Shown piece after piece: positions 9,256-18,866 of a stretch of 64,000 nucleotides of DNA. Below the pieces are notes generated by a model. It saw only the letters and a program-made list of their open reading frames with translations. It ran no database searches and was not told the origin of the DNA. The stretch is taken from NCBI GenBank assembly GCA_938034385.1, contig CALHLC010000007.1, forward strand, positions 1 through 64,000, written 5' to 3'. The DNA comes from an uncultured Bacteriovoracaceae bacterium. GTDB lineage: Bacteria > Bdellovibrionota > Bacteriovoracia > Bacteriovoracales > Bacteriovoracaceae. A program made the translations under genes and the position numbers. How positions within the stretch are numbered: the stretch's first letter is position 1; the number at the start of each line of letters is the position of its first letter.

Positions 9256-11474
9256 CTTCTCTCCAAACAAATATTTCTAAACTCACAATAAGAACAAGAA
9301 GTTTCATCTTGAGGGTGAGCGACAAAGGCCCTATCAAGAGAAATTTTCTCTATTAAACCTTTTTCAAAGTCATGATATTTCTCAACAGTCTCTGATAAAT
9401 TCTTATTAGCACGTTTACTCTTTCCAAGCATTTCGTAACTAAAAGTTGAAAGTATTCTCGAGTCTTTTGGGGAAGTTAGATTAAAATATCCAACCATAAA
9501 GTTATCTTTTTTGACGACTTTATCTGCATAAAATACTGTTTGTATTTTCTTTAACTCAATAATTCCTTTTACTGTCGGAATAGAGGATGCTCCTGATTTA
9601 TAATCAATAATAGCTTCTTGATTTTTTCCAATGATATGAAGGTCAATAGATCCAATATAACCTAGGCTAGTAATCTCTTTTTCAAAATAAATCTGTGGCT
9701 CTTCGAACTGATCGAGAAGTTCTCTTGTAAATTTGACACCATTAAATATTCTCTGAAATGAAATTTCTTTCATACTACTAAAGTCTTTAAACTCAACACT
9801 CTTATTAGAGAAAAATTCTAGGAAAAATCTATCATACCATGACCTAATATCGACTTCTAAAACTTGCTCAGTAATAAATTTCTCTATACCTTGATGCTCA
9901 AATCTTCCCCTTTCTAATGGTCCCAAAAGTTCAAGAGAATCTAGTGGCTTCGTAAGTTTAGTTTGATATTTAAAGTAAAATTTACGAGGACAATCCAAAT
10001 AAGCTTGCAAAGATGTAGCTGAGTGATACTTTCTTTCGCTTTTTACTCCTGATGCAAGAGTAATATAACTGGTTGTCTTCAGAGGAAAACTCTCTCTTTC
10101 CCACCTAGAAATTTTTTCTCCATCAAGGAAGATTTGAATGTTTTTATTTTCTAAGTATAACTTTTGATCAATTAATAATTTTTTTGTTTTATCGAAGAAC
10201 AACTCTTCTTTATAAAATTTCTCATATAACTCTTCGAAACGAGTGTTTTTGATCGCTCCAATCGCTCCCAAAGCCTTTAAAGTTTCATTAGGCAAATTCC
10301 AAAAAGGATTACTCGTATGAGTTTTTTCTGACTCATAAAAACAAGTTACTTCTTTATCCCCAATATAAAGCAGTTCATCTAAAGCATATATCGAATGGTG
10401 CTCATTGAAGTTTACAAGAAATATTCTAGGTAAATCCAAGTCTAGTATAGATATGAACAAGTGGAAATCAAAATATGAAAAGTCTTTATTTTCAGAGGAC
10501 TTTTCGAGTTGAGTAATTATTAAAGATAAAACTTTAATTTCTTTATACCTATGCTCTTGAATCATATTATCTAAAAGACCTTTTAGACTAAGTTTTAAAT
10601 CCTTATGTTTCTTACCAATATATGTTTTCAATTTCTTTCTGAGTTTAATTAAAACTAAATTGAAATAATCTTGCTCAACCTTGAAATAGACTTCACTGCC
10701 TAAAGACTGTATCCATTCTAAATCAAAGGAGTTAACTGATAAAATATTACCTTCCTGATTTTTTAAAAAATCTCGTTTAAAACTTAGGTTTTCAATATAG
10801 TTGTTGACAGGTTTTTCTCCCTTCACAGCTCCTAACTCTAAGACATTATAGTCAACTAACCAGTTCACCCAATCAAGATGAGAACTCTCGCTTAACACTT
10901 CATGGGGAATCCCTATTGCGATATTTTTTGTCCGTGATAATTCATTTAAAAAATCAATTTGATTGGAATTGAAAAACTTAAACCCCCAAAACACATAACG
11001 ATCTTTTGTAAACGCAGAGACTCTCTCCTTTAACTCCCGAACAAGTCTTGATTCATCATAGAAGTCATGTTCTTCCAGTATAGAGTATGAATGGTAATAA
11101 AAACTTTGCTGCTCTTTTGCTAAAGTCTCAACTACAGAAGAAAAACTATCGAAGTCATTGGTATTATTTCTAATCTCTGTAAAGTAATCAAAAGCCATTT
11201 TAAATAAATTGAAATTTTGATCTTGGCCAGTCTTTATCCAAATTTCAGACAAGAGTTTCATCAACTCTGATTTTTTTAGAACTTCAAAGTCTCTACTATG
11301 GTTTTGAAGAAAATTAGAAATTGAAACAATTTCTAAATGCCCCAACTGAGACCTCAAAAGATCTGCTTCACTAGGACTAGGAACAATCACTAAAGTCTGC
11401 TCTTTTGGTAACTCTGACCAATAGTTATCTTTATAGAGACTATTTATAGACTTAAAAGTTAATAAGTTTAACAT
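9252..11474 (-). CDS. PD-(D/E)XK nuclease family protein (AddB-like)
   Basis: A 740-residue protein, shorter than typical AddB (about 1100). The N-terminal two thirds resemble the inactivated helicase scaffold of AddB and carry no intact Walker A motif. The C-terminal third is a RecB-type nuclease: SATSLQAYLDCPRKFYFKY supplies the first Cys of a 4Fe-4S cluster. It is followed by GSIDLHIIG and AIIDYKSG (the catalytic Asp and Lys), and the closing CSYCEFRNIC gives C-x2-C-x5-C. The gene overlaps the AddA-like helicase by four bases (ATGA), the classical addB-addA arrangement, so the products probably form one complex that trims DNA ends and loads RecA. It starts four bases after pdxH. Confidence 0.8.
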   Translation of the reverse strand: MLNLLTFKSINSLYKDNYWSELPKEQTLVIVPSPSEADLLRSQLGHLEIVSISNFLQNHSRDFEVLKKSELMKLLSEIWIKTGQDQNFNLFKMAFDYFTEIRNNTNDFDSFSSVVETLAKEQQSFYYHSYSILEEHDFYDESRLVRELKERVSAFTKDRYVFWGFKFFNSNQIDFLNELSRTKNIAIGIPHEVLSESSHLDWVNWLVDYNVLELGAVKGEKPVNNYIENLSFKRDFLKNQEGNILSVNSFDLEWIQSLGSEVYFKVEQDYFNLVLIKLRKKLKTYIGKKHKDLKLSLKGLLDNMIQEHRYKEIKVLSLIITQLEKSSENKDFSYFDFHLFISILDLDLPRIFLVNFNEHHSIYALDELLYIGDKEVTCFYESEKTHTSNPFWNLPNETLKALGAIGAIKNTRFEELYEKFYKEELFFDKTKKLLIDQKLYLENKNIQIFLDGEKISRWERESFPLKTTSYITLASGVKSERKYHSATSLQAYLDCPRKFYFKYQTKLTKPLDSLELLGPLERGRFEHQGIEKFITEQVLEVDIRSWYDRFFLEFFSNKSVEFKDFSSMKEISFQRIFNGVKFTRELLDQFEEPQIYFEKEITSLGYIGSIDLHIIGKNQEAIIDYKSGASSIPTVKGIIELKKIQTVFYADKVVKKDNFMVGYFNLTSPKDSRILSTFSYEMLGKSKRANKNLSETVEKYHDFEKGLIEKISLDRAFVAHPQDETSCSYCEFRNICLERR

Positions 11475-11478
11475 TGCT

Positions 11479-12111
11479 CTATGGATATTTCCTAAAAATA
11501 TTCCAACGATCTTGCTCTATGAAGTCACACACTACTCTATCATGCATTCTATTTTTTCTACCTTGCCAGAATTCAATTGAAGTTGCTTCAATTTCGTATC
11601 CTCCCCAATGATCGGGACGTTCAAGAACCTTTTGACTTAAAATTTTTTTAAATTCTCGAATGAATCCTTCTCTCGAATCTAGTTTTCCACTCTGCTTGGA
11701 AGCAATGGAAGCTGATTGACTCTCCAGAGGTCTAGATTTAAAGTACTCGTCTGATTTTTCAGCTGATAGCTTTCTAGCAACACCTGAGATATTAACCTGC
11801 CTAAATTGATCAACCCAAAAAAAATTCAAACTTACTCTATTATCTTCTTCAATATTAAGACCTTTAGTACTTAGATAGTTTGTGTAAAAAATAAATTTTC
11901 TACCAATAACTTCTTTTAATAAAACAATTCGAGAACTAACCCCCTTATCTTTAGAGTAAGTTGAAAGAGTCATTGCATTGGCCTGGACTATTTTTTTTTC
12001 TATTGCTTGATTTAACCATACCTTGAAAAAACTTATAGGATCACCCTTAAGATCGACTATCTCTAGTTTTTGATCCCCATAGTTTGCCCTCAATGATGTT
12101 ATATTTTTCAC
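11479..12111 (-). CDS. pdxH: pyridoxamine 5'-phosphate oxidase
   Basis: A 210-residue FMN enzyme that oxidises pyridoxine or pyridoxamine 5'-phosphate to pyridoxal 5'-phosphate in the cytoplasm. The family pattern is complete: an N-terminal DPISFFKVWLNQA segment, AMTLSTYSKDKGVSSRIVLLK (FMN binding), FYTNYLSTKG, a middle FFWVDQFRQVNISGVA, the substrate segment SRPLESQSASIASKQS, and a C-terminal EFWQGRKNRMHDR with final W-x-R-type ending (DRWNIFRKYP). Length matches the family. The start is a GTG immediately after the TAG of the upstream lipoprotein gene, and no ATG fits the conserved N-terminus. It is transcribed with the nuclease genes downstream. Confidence 0.93.
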   Translation of the reverse strand: MKNITSLRANYGDQKLEIVDLKGDPISFFKVWLNQAIEKKIVQANAMTLSTYSKDKGVSSRIVLLKEVIGRKFIFYTNYLSTKGLNIEEDNRVSLNFFWVDQFRQVNISGVARKLSAEKSDEYFKSRPLESQSASIASKQSGKLDSREGFIREFKKILSQKVLERPDHWGGYEIEATSIEFWQGRKNRMHDRVVCDFIEQDRWNIFRKYP

Positions 12112-13065
12112 CTATAGATTTTTATTAATGTTTTGAAATTGATAAATCCCACAAAAAAGTTCTGAACTTGCTCCATAACTAAAAAGTGGAGATATAATTC
12201 CTCGTTTCTCGGTTTTAGTAGTGTTATTCAAATCTCCCCATTTTTTTCCACGTAATGGAAAATCTAAATTAATGGTTCCGGCTCCCGTTAATAAAATTAA
12301 ACTATCAACAGAACTATGTGTGTTTTTTATAAAATTTATAAAGTTTCCAATTTCTACTAAGACATTTTGAGCAGCTTTATAATTCCTCGCGTTTAAGTGT
12401 TTAACATAATTTAAATTCCTATAAACAAGGATAGTGTTATTTTTTATAAATCTCTGTCTCAGTGAAATAAAATTTTCCTGCAAAGAGTTAAAACACTCGC
12501 CTTGAGAGCATGACTTATCATCATAAATCCCAGCACTCATTGCTTTAGTATTATTTGCATGAAAGCTTAGTCTATTAGAATCCATCATTGAGCTTGTTCT
12601 ATTAAGATAAACAAGGTTGCTCAACCATGAGCTTGATTTACACTTAAGACTTGTAATTATTGAGTCTTGCGAACTAAAGCCTTCTTCAATAATAATTTTA
12701 TCATGATTCACATATTTACTTTTTTGATAAAACGGATCAGAAGAAAAGCTTTGGCAATTTAAACCATCAAAACTTGTTCCAGACATTTGTGAATTTAGAC
12801 CATGAGAAACACTTGGTCTCATTTCAAAAAGAGTATAATCCCAAAAACTCCCCAAGCATGAAAAAGAACTAAAAGCTTCACCTTTAGATGGATTCCAATC
12901 AGTAAACTTTAAAAGTGCTAAGTGTTCTTGAGAAAAACCTGGAACTTGAATCCAAAAAATATTTTCAGGAACTTTTCCTACTTTATGCTTATTTCCACCC
13001 AGTTCTATTGTTTGAGAACACGAAAATAGAAAAAAAAATATTAAAGCTCTAAGAAAGATATTCAT
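12112..13065 (-). CDS. putative lipoprotein, possibly alkaline-phosphatase fold
   Basis: A 317-residue protein with a lipoprotein signal: hydrophobic residues 4-15 followed by FFLFSC with Cys at about 16. The body has Cys pairs and no firm domain match. Two segments look loosely like alkaline-phosphatase/phosphodiesterase-fold proteins: an early FWIQVPGFSQEHLALL and a late LILLTGAGTINLDFPLRG followed by SPLFSYGASSELFCG. The metal-binding Asp and His residues of that fold are not clearly visible, so any activity is doubtful. The gene overlaps the end of the heptosyltransferase-like gene by 17 bases and abuts pdxH, so it belongs to the same operon. It may act at the cell envelope. Confidence 0.65.
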   Translation of the reverse strand: MNIFLRALIFFFLFSCSQTIELGGNKHKVGKVPENIFWIQVPGFSQEHLALLKFTDWNPSKGEAFSSFSCLGSFWDYTLFEMRPSVSHGLNSQMSGTSFDGLNCQSFSSDPFYQKSKYVNHDKIIIEEGFSSQDSIITSLKCKSSSWLSNLVYLNRTSSMMDSNRLSFHANNTKAMSAGIYDDKSCSQGECFNSLQENFISLRQRFIKNNTILVYRNLNYVKHLNARNYKAAQNVLVEIGNFINFIKNTHSSVDSLILLTGAGTINLDFPLRGKKWGDLNNTTKTEKRGIISPLFSYGASSELFCGIYQFQNINKNL

Positions 13066-14026
13066 TTATTTTACCAAATACTGCTTCAGGTGTTATCTCT
13101 ACCATACATTTTTTATACGTATCTTGCGAACACTTTCCTCGCCCATCCTTAGTACATGGTCTACATGCAAGCTTTACTTCTAGTACATTTACAACTTGGC
13201 TTGCAGGGTATCCAAAAGCAGTTGGACCCATTAAACAAACTCCAGGAACACTTAGACCATCACCAACATGCAAAAGTCCCGTATCTGCTGATACAAAAAA
13301 CTTAGACTCAGATAAAATATAACAACTCTCCAACAAAGAGCATTTATCTACGTAGTTATGTACTCTCTCTTGATACTTTGCAGCGATAATCTCTGCAACA
13401 TTTTGTTCTAACTTTCCGCCAAGTAAAACAATTTCTTCTGAGGTTTTATCCAAAATCAATCTAATTAACTCGATCCAATGCTCCTGCGGCCAAATCTTCA
13501 AGTCCCAATTAGCTCCAAGAACTAAAGAAATTCTACTTTTAGGTAAGTCATTACGATCTAGATCAAAAACCCAATCAGATTTTTTGATATCATCAAAGCC
13601 TAGAGGTTTAATAAAACTTAGCCTTGAAACAAAGGGCCAATTATCAAATAAATTCTTTCTAAATTTAAATAAGAACAGTCTTTTTAATCTCGATTTTTTT
13701 CTAGTTATAACTTTTAAATTTGATCCAAAATTTAAAATCGTTTTCACTACAAAACTACGAATATTACTATGAGCGTCATAAACAACTTCATAGTTTTGCT
13801 TTCTTAATTGCTTAGCCAATTTAACGAGGCCAATAATTCCAGAAGACTTATCAAATGAATGTATTTTATTTAACTTCTTTTCAAGTCCAACTACCTCAAT
13901 AAAATTTGATTTAGTCAAAAAGTCTATCTGAGAATTTGGGTATTTCTCTAACAACACTGGAATACACGACAAACTTTGTACGATATCTCCAAAACTGCTG
14001 AATCTTATTATTAATAGCTTTTTCAT
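13049..14026 (-). CDS. glycosyltransferase family 9 (heptosyltransferase-like)
   Basis: A 325-residue GT-B fold transferase like WaaF/WaaC, which adds heptose from an ADP-sugar to the lipopolysaccharide core at the cytoplasmic face of the inner membrane. The N-terminus KLLIIRFSSFGDIVQSL is the family's Rossmann start. The C-terminal half has VLGANWDLKIWPQEHW, LLGGKLE and SADTGLLHVGDGLSVPGVCLMGPT, which bind the nucleotide sugar. A Cys cluster (CRPCTKDGRGKC plus a later Cys) is typical of bacterial members. The ATG at 14026 was taken because it opens the conserved strand; an in-frame ATG 30 bases upstream has no ribosome-binding site. The acceptor cannot be deduced. Confidence 0.87.
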   Translation of the reverse strand: MKKLLIIRFSSFGDIVQSLSCIPVLLEKYPNSQIDFLTKSNFIEVVGLEKKLNKIHSFDKSSGIIGLVKLAKQLRKQNYEVVYDAHSNIRSFVVKTILNFGSNLKVITRKKSRLKRLFLFKFRKNLFDNWPFVSRLSFIKPLGFDDIKKSDWVFDLDRNDLPKSRISLVLGANWDLKIWPQEHWIELIRLILDKTSEEIVLLGGKLEQNVAEIIAAKYQERVHNYVDKCSLLESCYILSESKFFVSADTGLLHVGDGLSVPGVCLMGPTAFGYPASQVVNVLEVKLACRPCTKDGRGKCSQDTYKKCMVEITPEAVFGKINEYLS

Positions 14027-14085
14027 TTCTTTTAACTTTCTGACTATAATAGTCATTAAATAAACTAATTTAAAGGAATAATCCT

Positions 14086-16089
14086 ATGGATATGAATGCT
14101 TCTCGAGAAATTATGTGGAACATCCCAAGTTCTTTCAAATACGCGATGTACGCTTTCTTTTTAATTTCGCTATTTTTCTTTCTAAAAGGAACTTATGCTA
14201 AGTATCAATTCGTCACTCAAGGCGGATCAATTAAAGGACTACTCCCAGAAAAATTAAATTGGAAAAATCTTTTTGAAACAATTTTCTTTCAAGGGAAAAT
14301 TAAGCGTTTCAAAGCCCCAGGGATTTTTCATACTTTAATTTATTATGGATTTGTTATTTTATTCATTGCAACTGAGCTTGTTGCGATTCATGTTGATACT
14401 CCTTTTGAAATATTTAAAGGACCTGTTTACATTATAGTAAGTTTTCTTGCAGACTTTGCAGGGCTAGCAATACTTGTCGGTCTAGGTATTGCTTACAAAA
14501 GAAGATATATAGATAAACCAGATTATTTAAGTGCTACTAAACCAAAGCAAGAAAAATTCATGTATTTCATGTTGGCTGCTCTAGTACTGCTTGGCTTTCT
14601 ACTGGAAGGAATTAGGATTGCTGGAATTGAAGATTTAGCGACTACACCTGAATCAATGTATTCTCCCATAGGATTTCTGATTGCTAAAGTTATCAGTGTT
14701 TTTGGCTTAAGTGATTCATCTTTAAGCTTAATCTATAGAGTAAGCTGGATGCTACACATGGTTAATACTATGGTCTTTATAGCTTCAATTCCTTATACAA
14801 AGTTTTTTCATTTCATTGCAGCTCCATTAGGAGCACTAGTTACACCTCCAATGCGAGGGGCAGTTTTAGAACCAATGAATTTTGAAGACGAAACGGCAGA
14901 AACTTTTGGTTTAGGAAAGCTATCTGAACTTTCAATGAAGCAAAGACTAGATACTTTATCTTGCGTTGAGTGTGGCAGATGTACTCAAGTCTGTCCGGCC
15001 AATCTCGCTGATAAACCATTAGATCCTAAAAAAATTATTACCAAGATGAGAGATACATCAGAGCTTGCTAAAGGCGAAGATAAAGATCTGTGGGAAGATC
15101 AAGTATATTTAAATAATGAACTAGATGCATGTACAACTTGTGGTGCATGTATGGAAGAGTGCCCTATGAATATCGAACACGTTGATATTATCATGGACCT
15201 TAAAAGATATAAGGCCTTAACTTTAGGTCAACTACCTCCAGCTGCTGCTGATGCAACAAATAAAATCAGAGTCAACGGAAACCCATGGGGAATTTCTCAA
15301 GATGAGAGATTTAAGTGGGCTGAAGGTCATGACGTTCCAGTAGCCGTTGAAGGTGAAAAAATAGATTATTTATATTATGTAGGATGTGCTGGTTCTTACG
15401 ATGCTTCTAATCAAAAAGTTGTAAAAGATACAGTTATGCTTTTGAAAAAAGCTGGTGTTAGCTTTGCAGTCATGGGTAAAACTGAAAAATGTAATGGTGA
15501 CCCAATTAGAAGATTTGGAGATGAATATACTTTCTTTGAAGTTGCTATTGAAAACATTGCTAATATGAATAAATACACTTTTGATAAAGTTGTCACTCAT
15601 TGCCCACATTGTTTACATACAATTGGAAAAGAGTATGCCAAGTTTGAAGATGGCCAATTTGATACTGTTCATCACACAGAATTATTGAGTCAACTTGTTA
15701 GAGATGGAAAACTTCAACCTAAAAAAGCTATAAACGAAGAAATTACTTTCCATGATCCATGCTACCTTGGTCGTCATCATGGTGAGTACAACGCTCCAAG
15801 ATCTATCCTTGAAGCAATCCCAGGATTGAAAGTAACAGAAATGGAGAAAAATAAAGACAAAGCTCTATGCTGTGGAATGGGTGGTGGAAATATGTGGTAT
15901 GAGCTAGATGAAGGAAAGCATCTTGCAGAGAATAGACTGGAAGAAATTGGAGAAACTAAAGCTCCAAAGCTAGCGACAGCTTGTTCTTATTGTATGATTA
16001 ATTTTAATTCATCTAAAGGAACTGTCTCTACCACTGAAAACCTAGAAGTAGAGGATATAGCACAAATTCTAGCTAAATCAATTGAATAA
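14086..16089 (+). CDS. membrane iron-sulfur oxidoreductase (ETF:quinone oxidoreductase/HdrD type)
   Basis: A 667-residue fusion of a NarI-like membrane domain and an HdrD-like iron-sulfur domain. Five to six membrane helices fill about residues 15-260. Two 4Fe-4S ferredoxin motifs follow (CVECGRCTQVCP and CTTCGACMEECP, about residues 293-365). Two CCG-type cysteine domains then carry HCPHCLHTIG, DPCYLGRHHGEY, CCGMGGGN and CSYCMINF. Proteins of this build pass electrons from electron-transferring flavoprotein, reduced by acyl-CoA dehydrogenases, into the quinone pool. The etfAB genes are not in the window. The ATG has AAGGA nine bases upstream. The gene diverges from the heptosyltransferase-like gene and overlaps the next gene by eight bases. 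Confidence 0.85.
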   Translation: MDMNASREIMWNIPSSFKYAMYAFFLISLFFFLKGTYAKYQFVTQGGSIKGLLPEKLNWKNLFETIFFQGKIKRFKAPGIFHTLIYYGFVILFIATELVAIHVDTPFEIFKGPVYIIVSFLADFAGLAILVGLGIAYKRRYIDKPDYLSATKPKQEKFMYFMLAALVLLGFLLEGIRIAGIEDLATTPESMYSPIGFLIAKVISVFGLSDSSLSLIYRVSWMLHMVNTMVFIASIPYTKFFHFIAAPLGALVTPPMRGAVLEPMNFEDETAETFGLGKLSELSMKQRLDTLSCVECGRCTQVCPANLADKPLDPKKIITKMRDTSELAKGEDKDLWEDQVYLNNELDACTTCGACMEECPMNIEHVDIIMDLKRYKALTLGQLPPAAADATNKIRVNGNPWGISQDERFKWAEGHDVPVAVEGEKIDYLYYVGCAGSYDASNQKVVKDTVMLLKKAGVSFAVMGKTEKCNGDPIRRFGDEYTFFEVAIENIANMNKYTFDKVVTHCPHCLHTIGKEYAKFEDGQFDTVHHTELLSQLVRDGKLQPKKAINEEITFHDPCYLGRHHGEYNAPRSILEAIPGLKVTEMEKNKDKALCCGMGGGNMWYELDEGKHLAENRLEEIGETKAPKLATACSYCMINFNSSKGTVSTTENLEVEDIAQILAKSIE

Positions 16090-17899
16090 AAAAAGTTATG
16101 CTTTTATAGCATGTATATTTATTTTCCTTAGTAATGGAGTGATTGCTCAAAGCAATCAAGGGATACTTGAATCTCTCGATAATTTGATATTGAAAGATAA
16201 ACAAAAGAGTCTTTTTTATTCAAATTTCCCTGTTGTCATTTCTAAGAAATCAGATCTTGATAGTAAGAAATATTCTTATGAATTAAATGTAGACTACCTA
16301 AACTCTTTATTTTTCAACTCTCCTACTACTATCAACAATGCAATTAAATCTAACACTTGTACCCTTTATGAACTTCTATATTTAAACGTTTTTCACCACA
16401 AGATTTTTCGTGATCAAGTACTGGTTAATCAAATAAACATTCGAACAAAACAAGCCAGAGTTGTAAAAGCTTCCAAGAAAACTATTTTAAATCATTTAAT
16501 CAATACTCAATGTCCTCAATCCAAAGCTAATGTCACTCTTGCACAAAATAATAATATAAAAATTTTAAAAAATTATAGTTTCAATGAATTATTACAAAGT
16601 AACCGATGCGAGCAAAAAGTTTCAAGCTTAATTCGTTCACAAAATTTTTCTTATCTTGCTTACCTCTCTAAGAAAGCGAAGACAAAACCATCCTTTTTTA
16701 AATCTCTTTCTCAACAAGAACTCAATGGTCTAAAATTATTTAACGAATATTTGCAAAATAATTCAAAGATTTGTTCAAACCAAAAAGGTGAGAATTTATT
16801 AAGTATTAGCCAAGATCTACTCACTAGAAAAAACTATATCATTCCTCTTTGTAAAGACTTCTATAAAACTAAAAGGTCTTTAAAAGACAGTGAAGTCCTT
16901 AAATGTGTTACAGCTATAAGAAATAATTTGGATTTTTGCTACTCTCATAAATCTAGGTATAACAATGCCTTTTTTCCTCTTCAAGACTGCAAAGTCATAG
17001 GAGAGAACTTTATTTTAAATAAATACAAAAACCTAACTTCTGATTGCCCTGGGAAAATAGCAAACGAAGGGATAGTTAATGCTGCAAGAATCATCTCTAC
17101 TCTTACTGACACCAAGGAAAAAAGTCATTGCTTCTCAAAGAAAATTGAAAAGTTAGTAGAGTTTTCGAATAAGGCAGGTATTGACGATGTATGGGATGTA
17201 AAACTCTGTTATCTTAATAAGTTCTACAACGATAAAAGGTGCTATAAAACATTATTTGATCGAATAGATGGGCCTCTTTCTTATAAATATATTATTGAAA
17301 AAATATTAAAAGACTCTAAAGTTATATCAGCAAATATTAATTGTGTGACCACGAAGTATAAAATTCTAAAGATTGGTGAATCAAGCTCTGGTTGTGCCAT
17401 TCAAATAGATCCTACTATCTGTTCTCTTAACTCTTGTCCCTTTTCTATCTATATAGATGGAAAAAAAATAAAACATAGTATTCAATTAGAGTCAAAAATC
17501 CAACTCAGCTACTTCCCTAAAACAAATAGAGATTTTAGTAACTCATTCCAAAGTTTATTAAAGTCCGAGTATAAAATGAACTCAAACTCTATTAAAAACA
17601 TGACTCAATTAACAAAATATTTAAAAAAGAAAAAAGCTATTATTCATGGTGTTGGATGTGCTGAGGAATTACTCTCTAACTCTTATTATAGAAAATCGTT
17701 TTTTAGTTGCCGCCCTATCCCTTTTCTGATCTCCGGGGTAAAGACAGACTCGAGAGGATTTAAGAATGCTCTGGTAAATTTATCAATTGATAATATGTTA
17801 AATACAAGAGAAATTGCCTGGAATGATATCTCTTCAGCTATCTCAAATTATACGAAACATTTTGGAAAATGGAGTCTTTATGCGATTTATAAAGATTAG
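16082..17899 (+). CDS. exported Cys-containing protein, unknown
   Basis: A 605-residue protein with a signal peptide (about residues 1-22, core AFIACIFIFLSNGVIA) and no other membrane helix, so it is expected in the periplasm or outside the cell. The mature part is rich in Lys, Asn and Ser and has many scattered Cys residues, suggesting disulfide bonds. No domain is recognised. The only start that keeps the signal peptide is a TTG overlapping the last codons of the iron-sulfur oxidoreductase, with no good ribosome-binding site, so initiation may depend on coupling. It overlaps the next exported gene by 20 bases. All three downstream genes appear to be one transcript. Confidence 0.72.
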   Translation: MNKKSYAFIACIFIFLSNGVIAQSNQGILESLDNLILKDKQKSLFYSNFPVVISKKSDLDSKKYSYELNVDYLNSLFFNSPTTINNAIKSNTCTLYELLYLNVFHHKIFRDQVLVNQINIRTKQARVVKASKKTILNHLINTQCPQSKANVTLAQNNNIKILKNYSFNELLQSNRCEQKVSSLIRSQNFSYLAYLSKKAKTKPSFFKSLSQQELNGLKLFNEYLQNNSKICSNQKGENLLSISQDLLTRKNYIIPLCKDFYKTKRSLKDSEVLKCVTAIRNNLDFCYSHKSRYNNAFFPLQDCKVIGENFILNKYKNLTSDCPGKIANEGIVNAARIISTLTDTKEKSHCFSKKIEKLVEFSNKAGIDDVWDVKLCYLNKFYNDKRCYKTLFDRIDGPLSYKYIIEKILKDSKVISANINCVTTKYKILKIGESSSGCAIQIDPTICSLNSCPFSIYIDGKKIKHSIQLESKIQLSYFPKTNRDFSNSFQSLLKSEYKMNSNSIKNMTQLTKYLKKKKAIIHGVGCAEELLSNSYYRKSFFSCRPIPFLISGVKTDSRGFKNALVNLSIDNMLNTREIAWNDISSAISNYTKHFGKWSLYAIYKD

Positions 17900-18866
17900 T
17901 TTTCTATTAACTTGTAGTCTTTGCTTTTCAAAGGTCGATATTCGTCTATTTAACCCTAAGTTTTCAACATCTCAAATTAGGGCCTATTACCCAGACCTTA
18001 ACACGAACTATACTCAAAACTTTAAAGGTGAGTTATATGTCACAACTAATCGTAAAAAAAATAGAATCTTAAAAGGTTCTAACTCTGACGTCCAGTATGT
18101 ATTAAGCTCTAATGAAAATAGTATTATAGGCATCGAAAAAATAGAAAACTTTTCTCAAAACTTAAATTTCAGAAAACTCTCCTCTCTATATTATTCTAAA
18201 ATTGGAGAACAAAAAGTAGTTGAGTTAGGAAAAGGTATTTCTCTAGATATTCACTTAAACGGTGAATATGCTAGTTATTATGATCCTAATACTAAGAAAA
18301 TTACAATTAAAGGCCTTAAAGATTTTTCTGAAAAAGCAATCTCTATCAAGAATATCTGGAATCCTTATTTTATCCCTACAATTATTATGAACTATTCCAA
18401 GGATGTTATTTATAATGAGTACTCCAAGAATGGGAAAATGATTATTAGTAAGTTTAACCTAAAATCAAATAAACAATCAGTTTTAGTTAGATCAAAAAGT
18501 ATCAAGCGAAGATTTGATTTTTGCATAAATCATTCAAATGAAATGATTTATGTACTTAATTCTAGTCTTGATACTAAAAACTCTTTACCTACATTTATCG
18601 CAACTTTATCTGGCGAACAGGTTTATAAAACTGACTATAAGATAAAAGGAAAAATAATTTGCAATGATGATTCAATCTTTTTTACTCAAGAGAAAACAAA
18701 GATTTCAAATGATCAAGAATATAGATATATCCTCAGGGGATTTAAATTTAAAACATCTCAACTAATAGATCTTCATAAATCACAATACCAAATGAATCTT
18801 TTCAAGCAATCAAACACAGTGTATTTTCATAATAATAACAATATTTTTGAGATTTATAATAAATGA
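17880..18866 (+). CDS. exported protein, beta-propeller-like, unknown
   Basis: A 328-residue protein with a signal peptide (about residues 1-18, FIKISFLLTCSLCFSK). The rest is made of short beta-strand-like segments with repeated turns, reminiscent of TolB/WD-type beta-propellers (for example NEMIYVLNSS and KDVIYNEYSK), but no repeat is regular enough to be sure. The ATG at 17880 was chosen because GGAG lies seven bases upstream and it opens a clean signal peptide. The longer in-frame version, starting 66 bases earlier inside the previous gene, would bury the signal. The gene overlaps the previous one by 20 bases and the next by four. Confidence 0.72.
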   Translation: MRFIKISFLLTCSLCFSKVDIRLFNPKFSTSQIRAYYPDLNTNYTQNFKGELYVTTNRKKNRILKGSNSDVQYVLSSNENSIIGIEKIENFSQNLNFRKLSSLYYSKIGEQKVVELGKGISLDIHLNGEYASYYDPNTKKITIKGLKDFSEKAISIKNIWNPYFIPTIIMNYSKDVIYNEYSKNGKMIISKFNLKSNKQSVLVRSKSIKRRFDFCINHSNEMIYVLNSSLDTKNSLPTFIATLSGEQVYKTDYKIKGKIICNDDSIFFTQEKTKISNDQEYRYILRGFKFKTSQLIDLHKSQYQMNLFKQSNTVYFHNNNNIFEIYNK

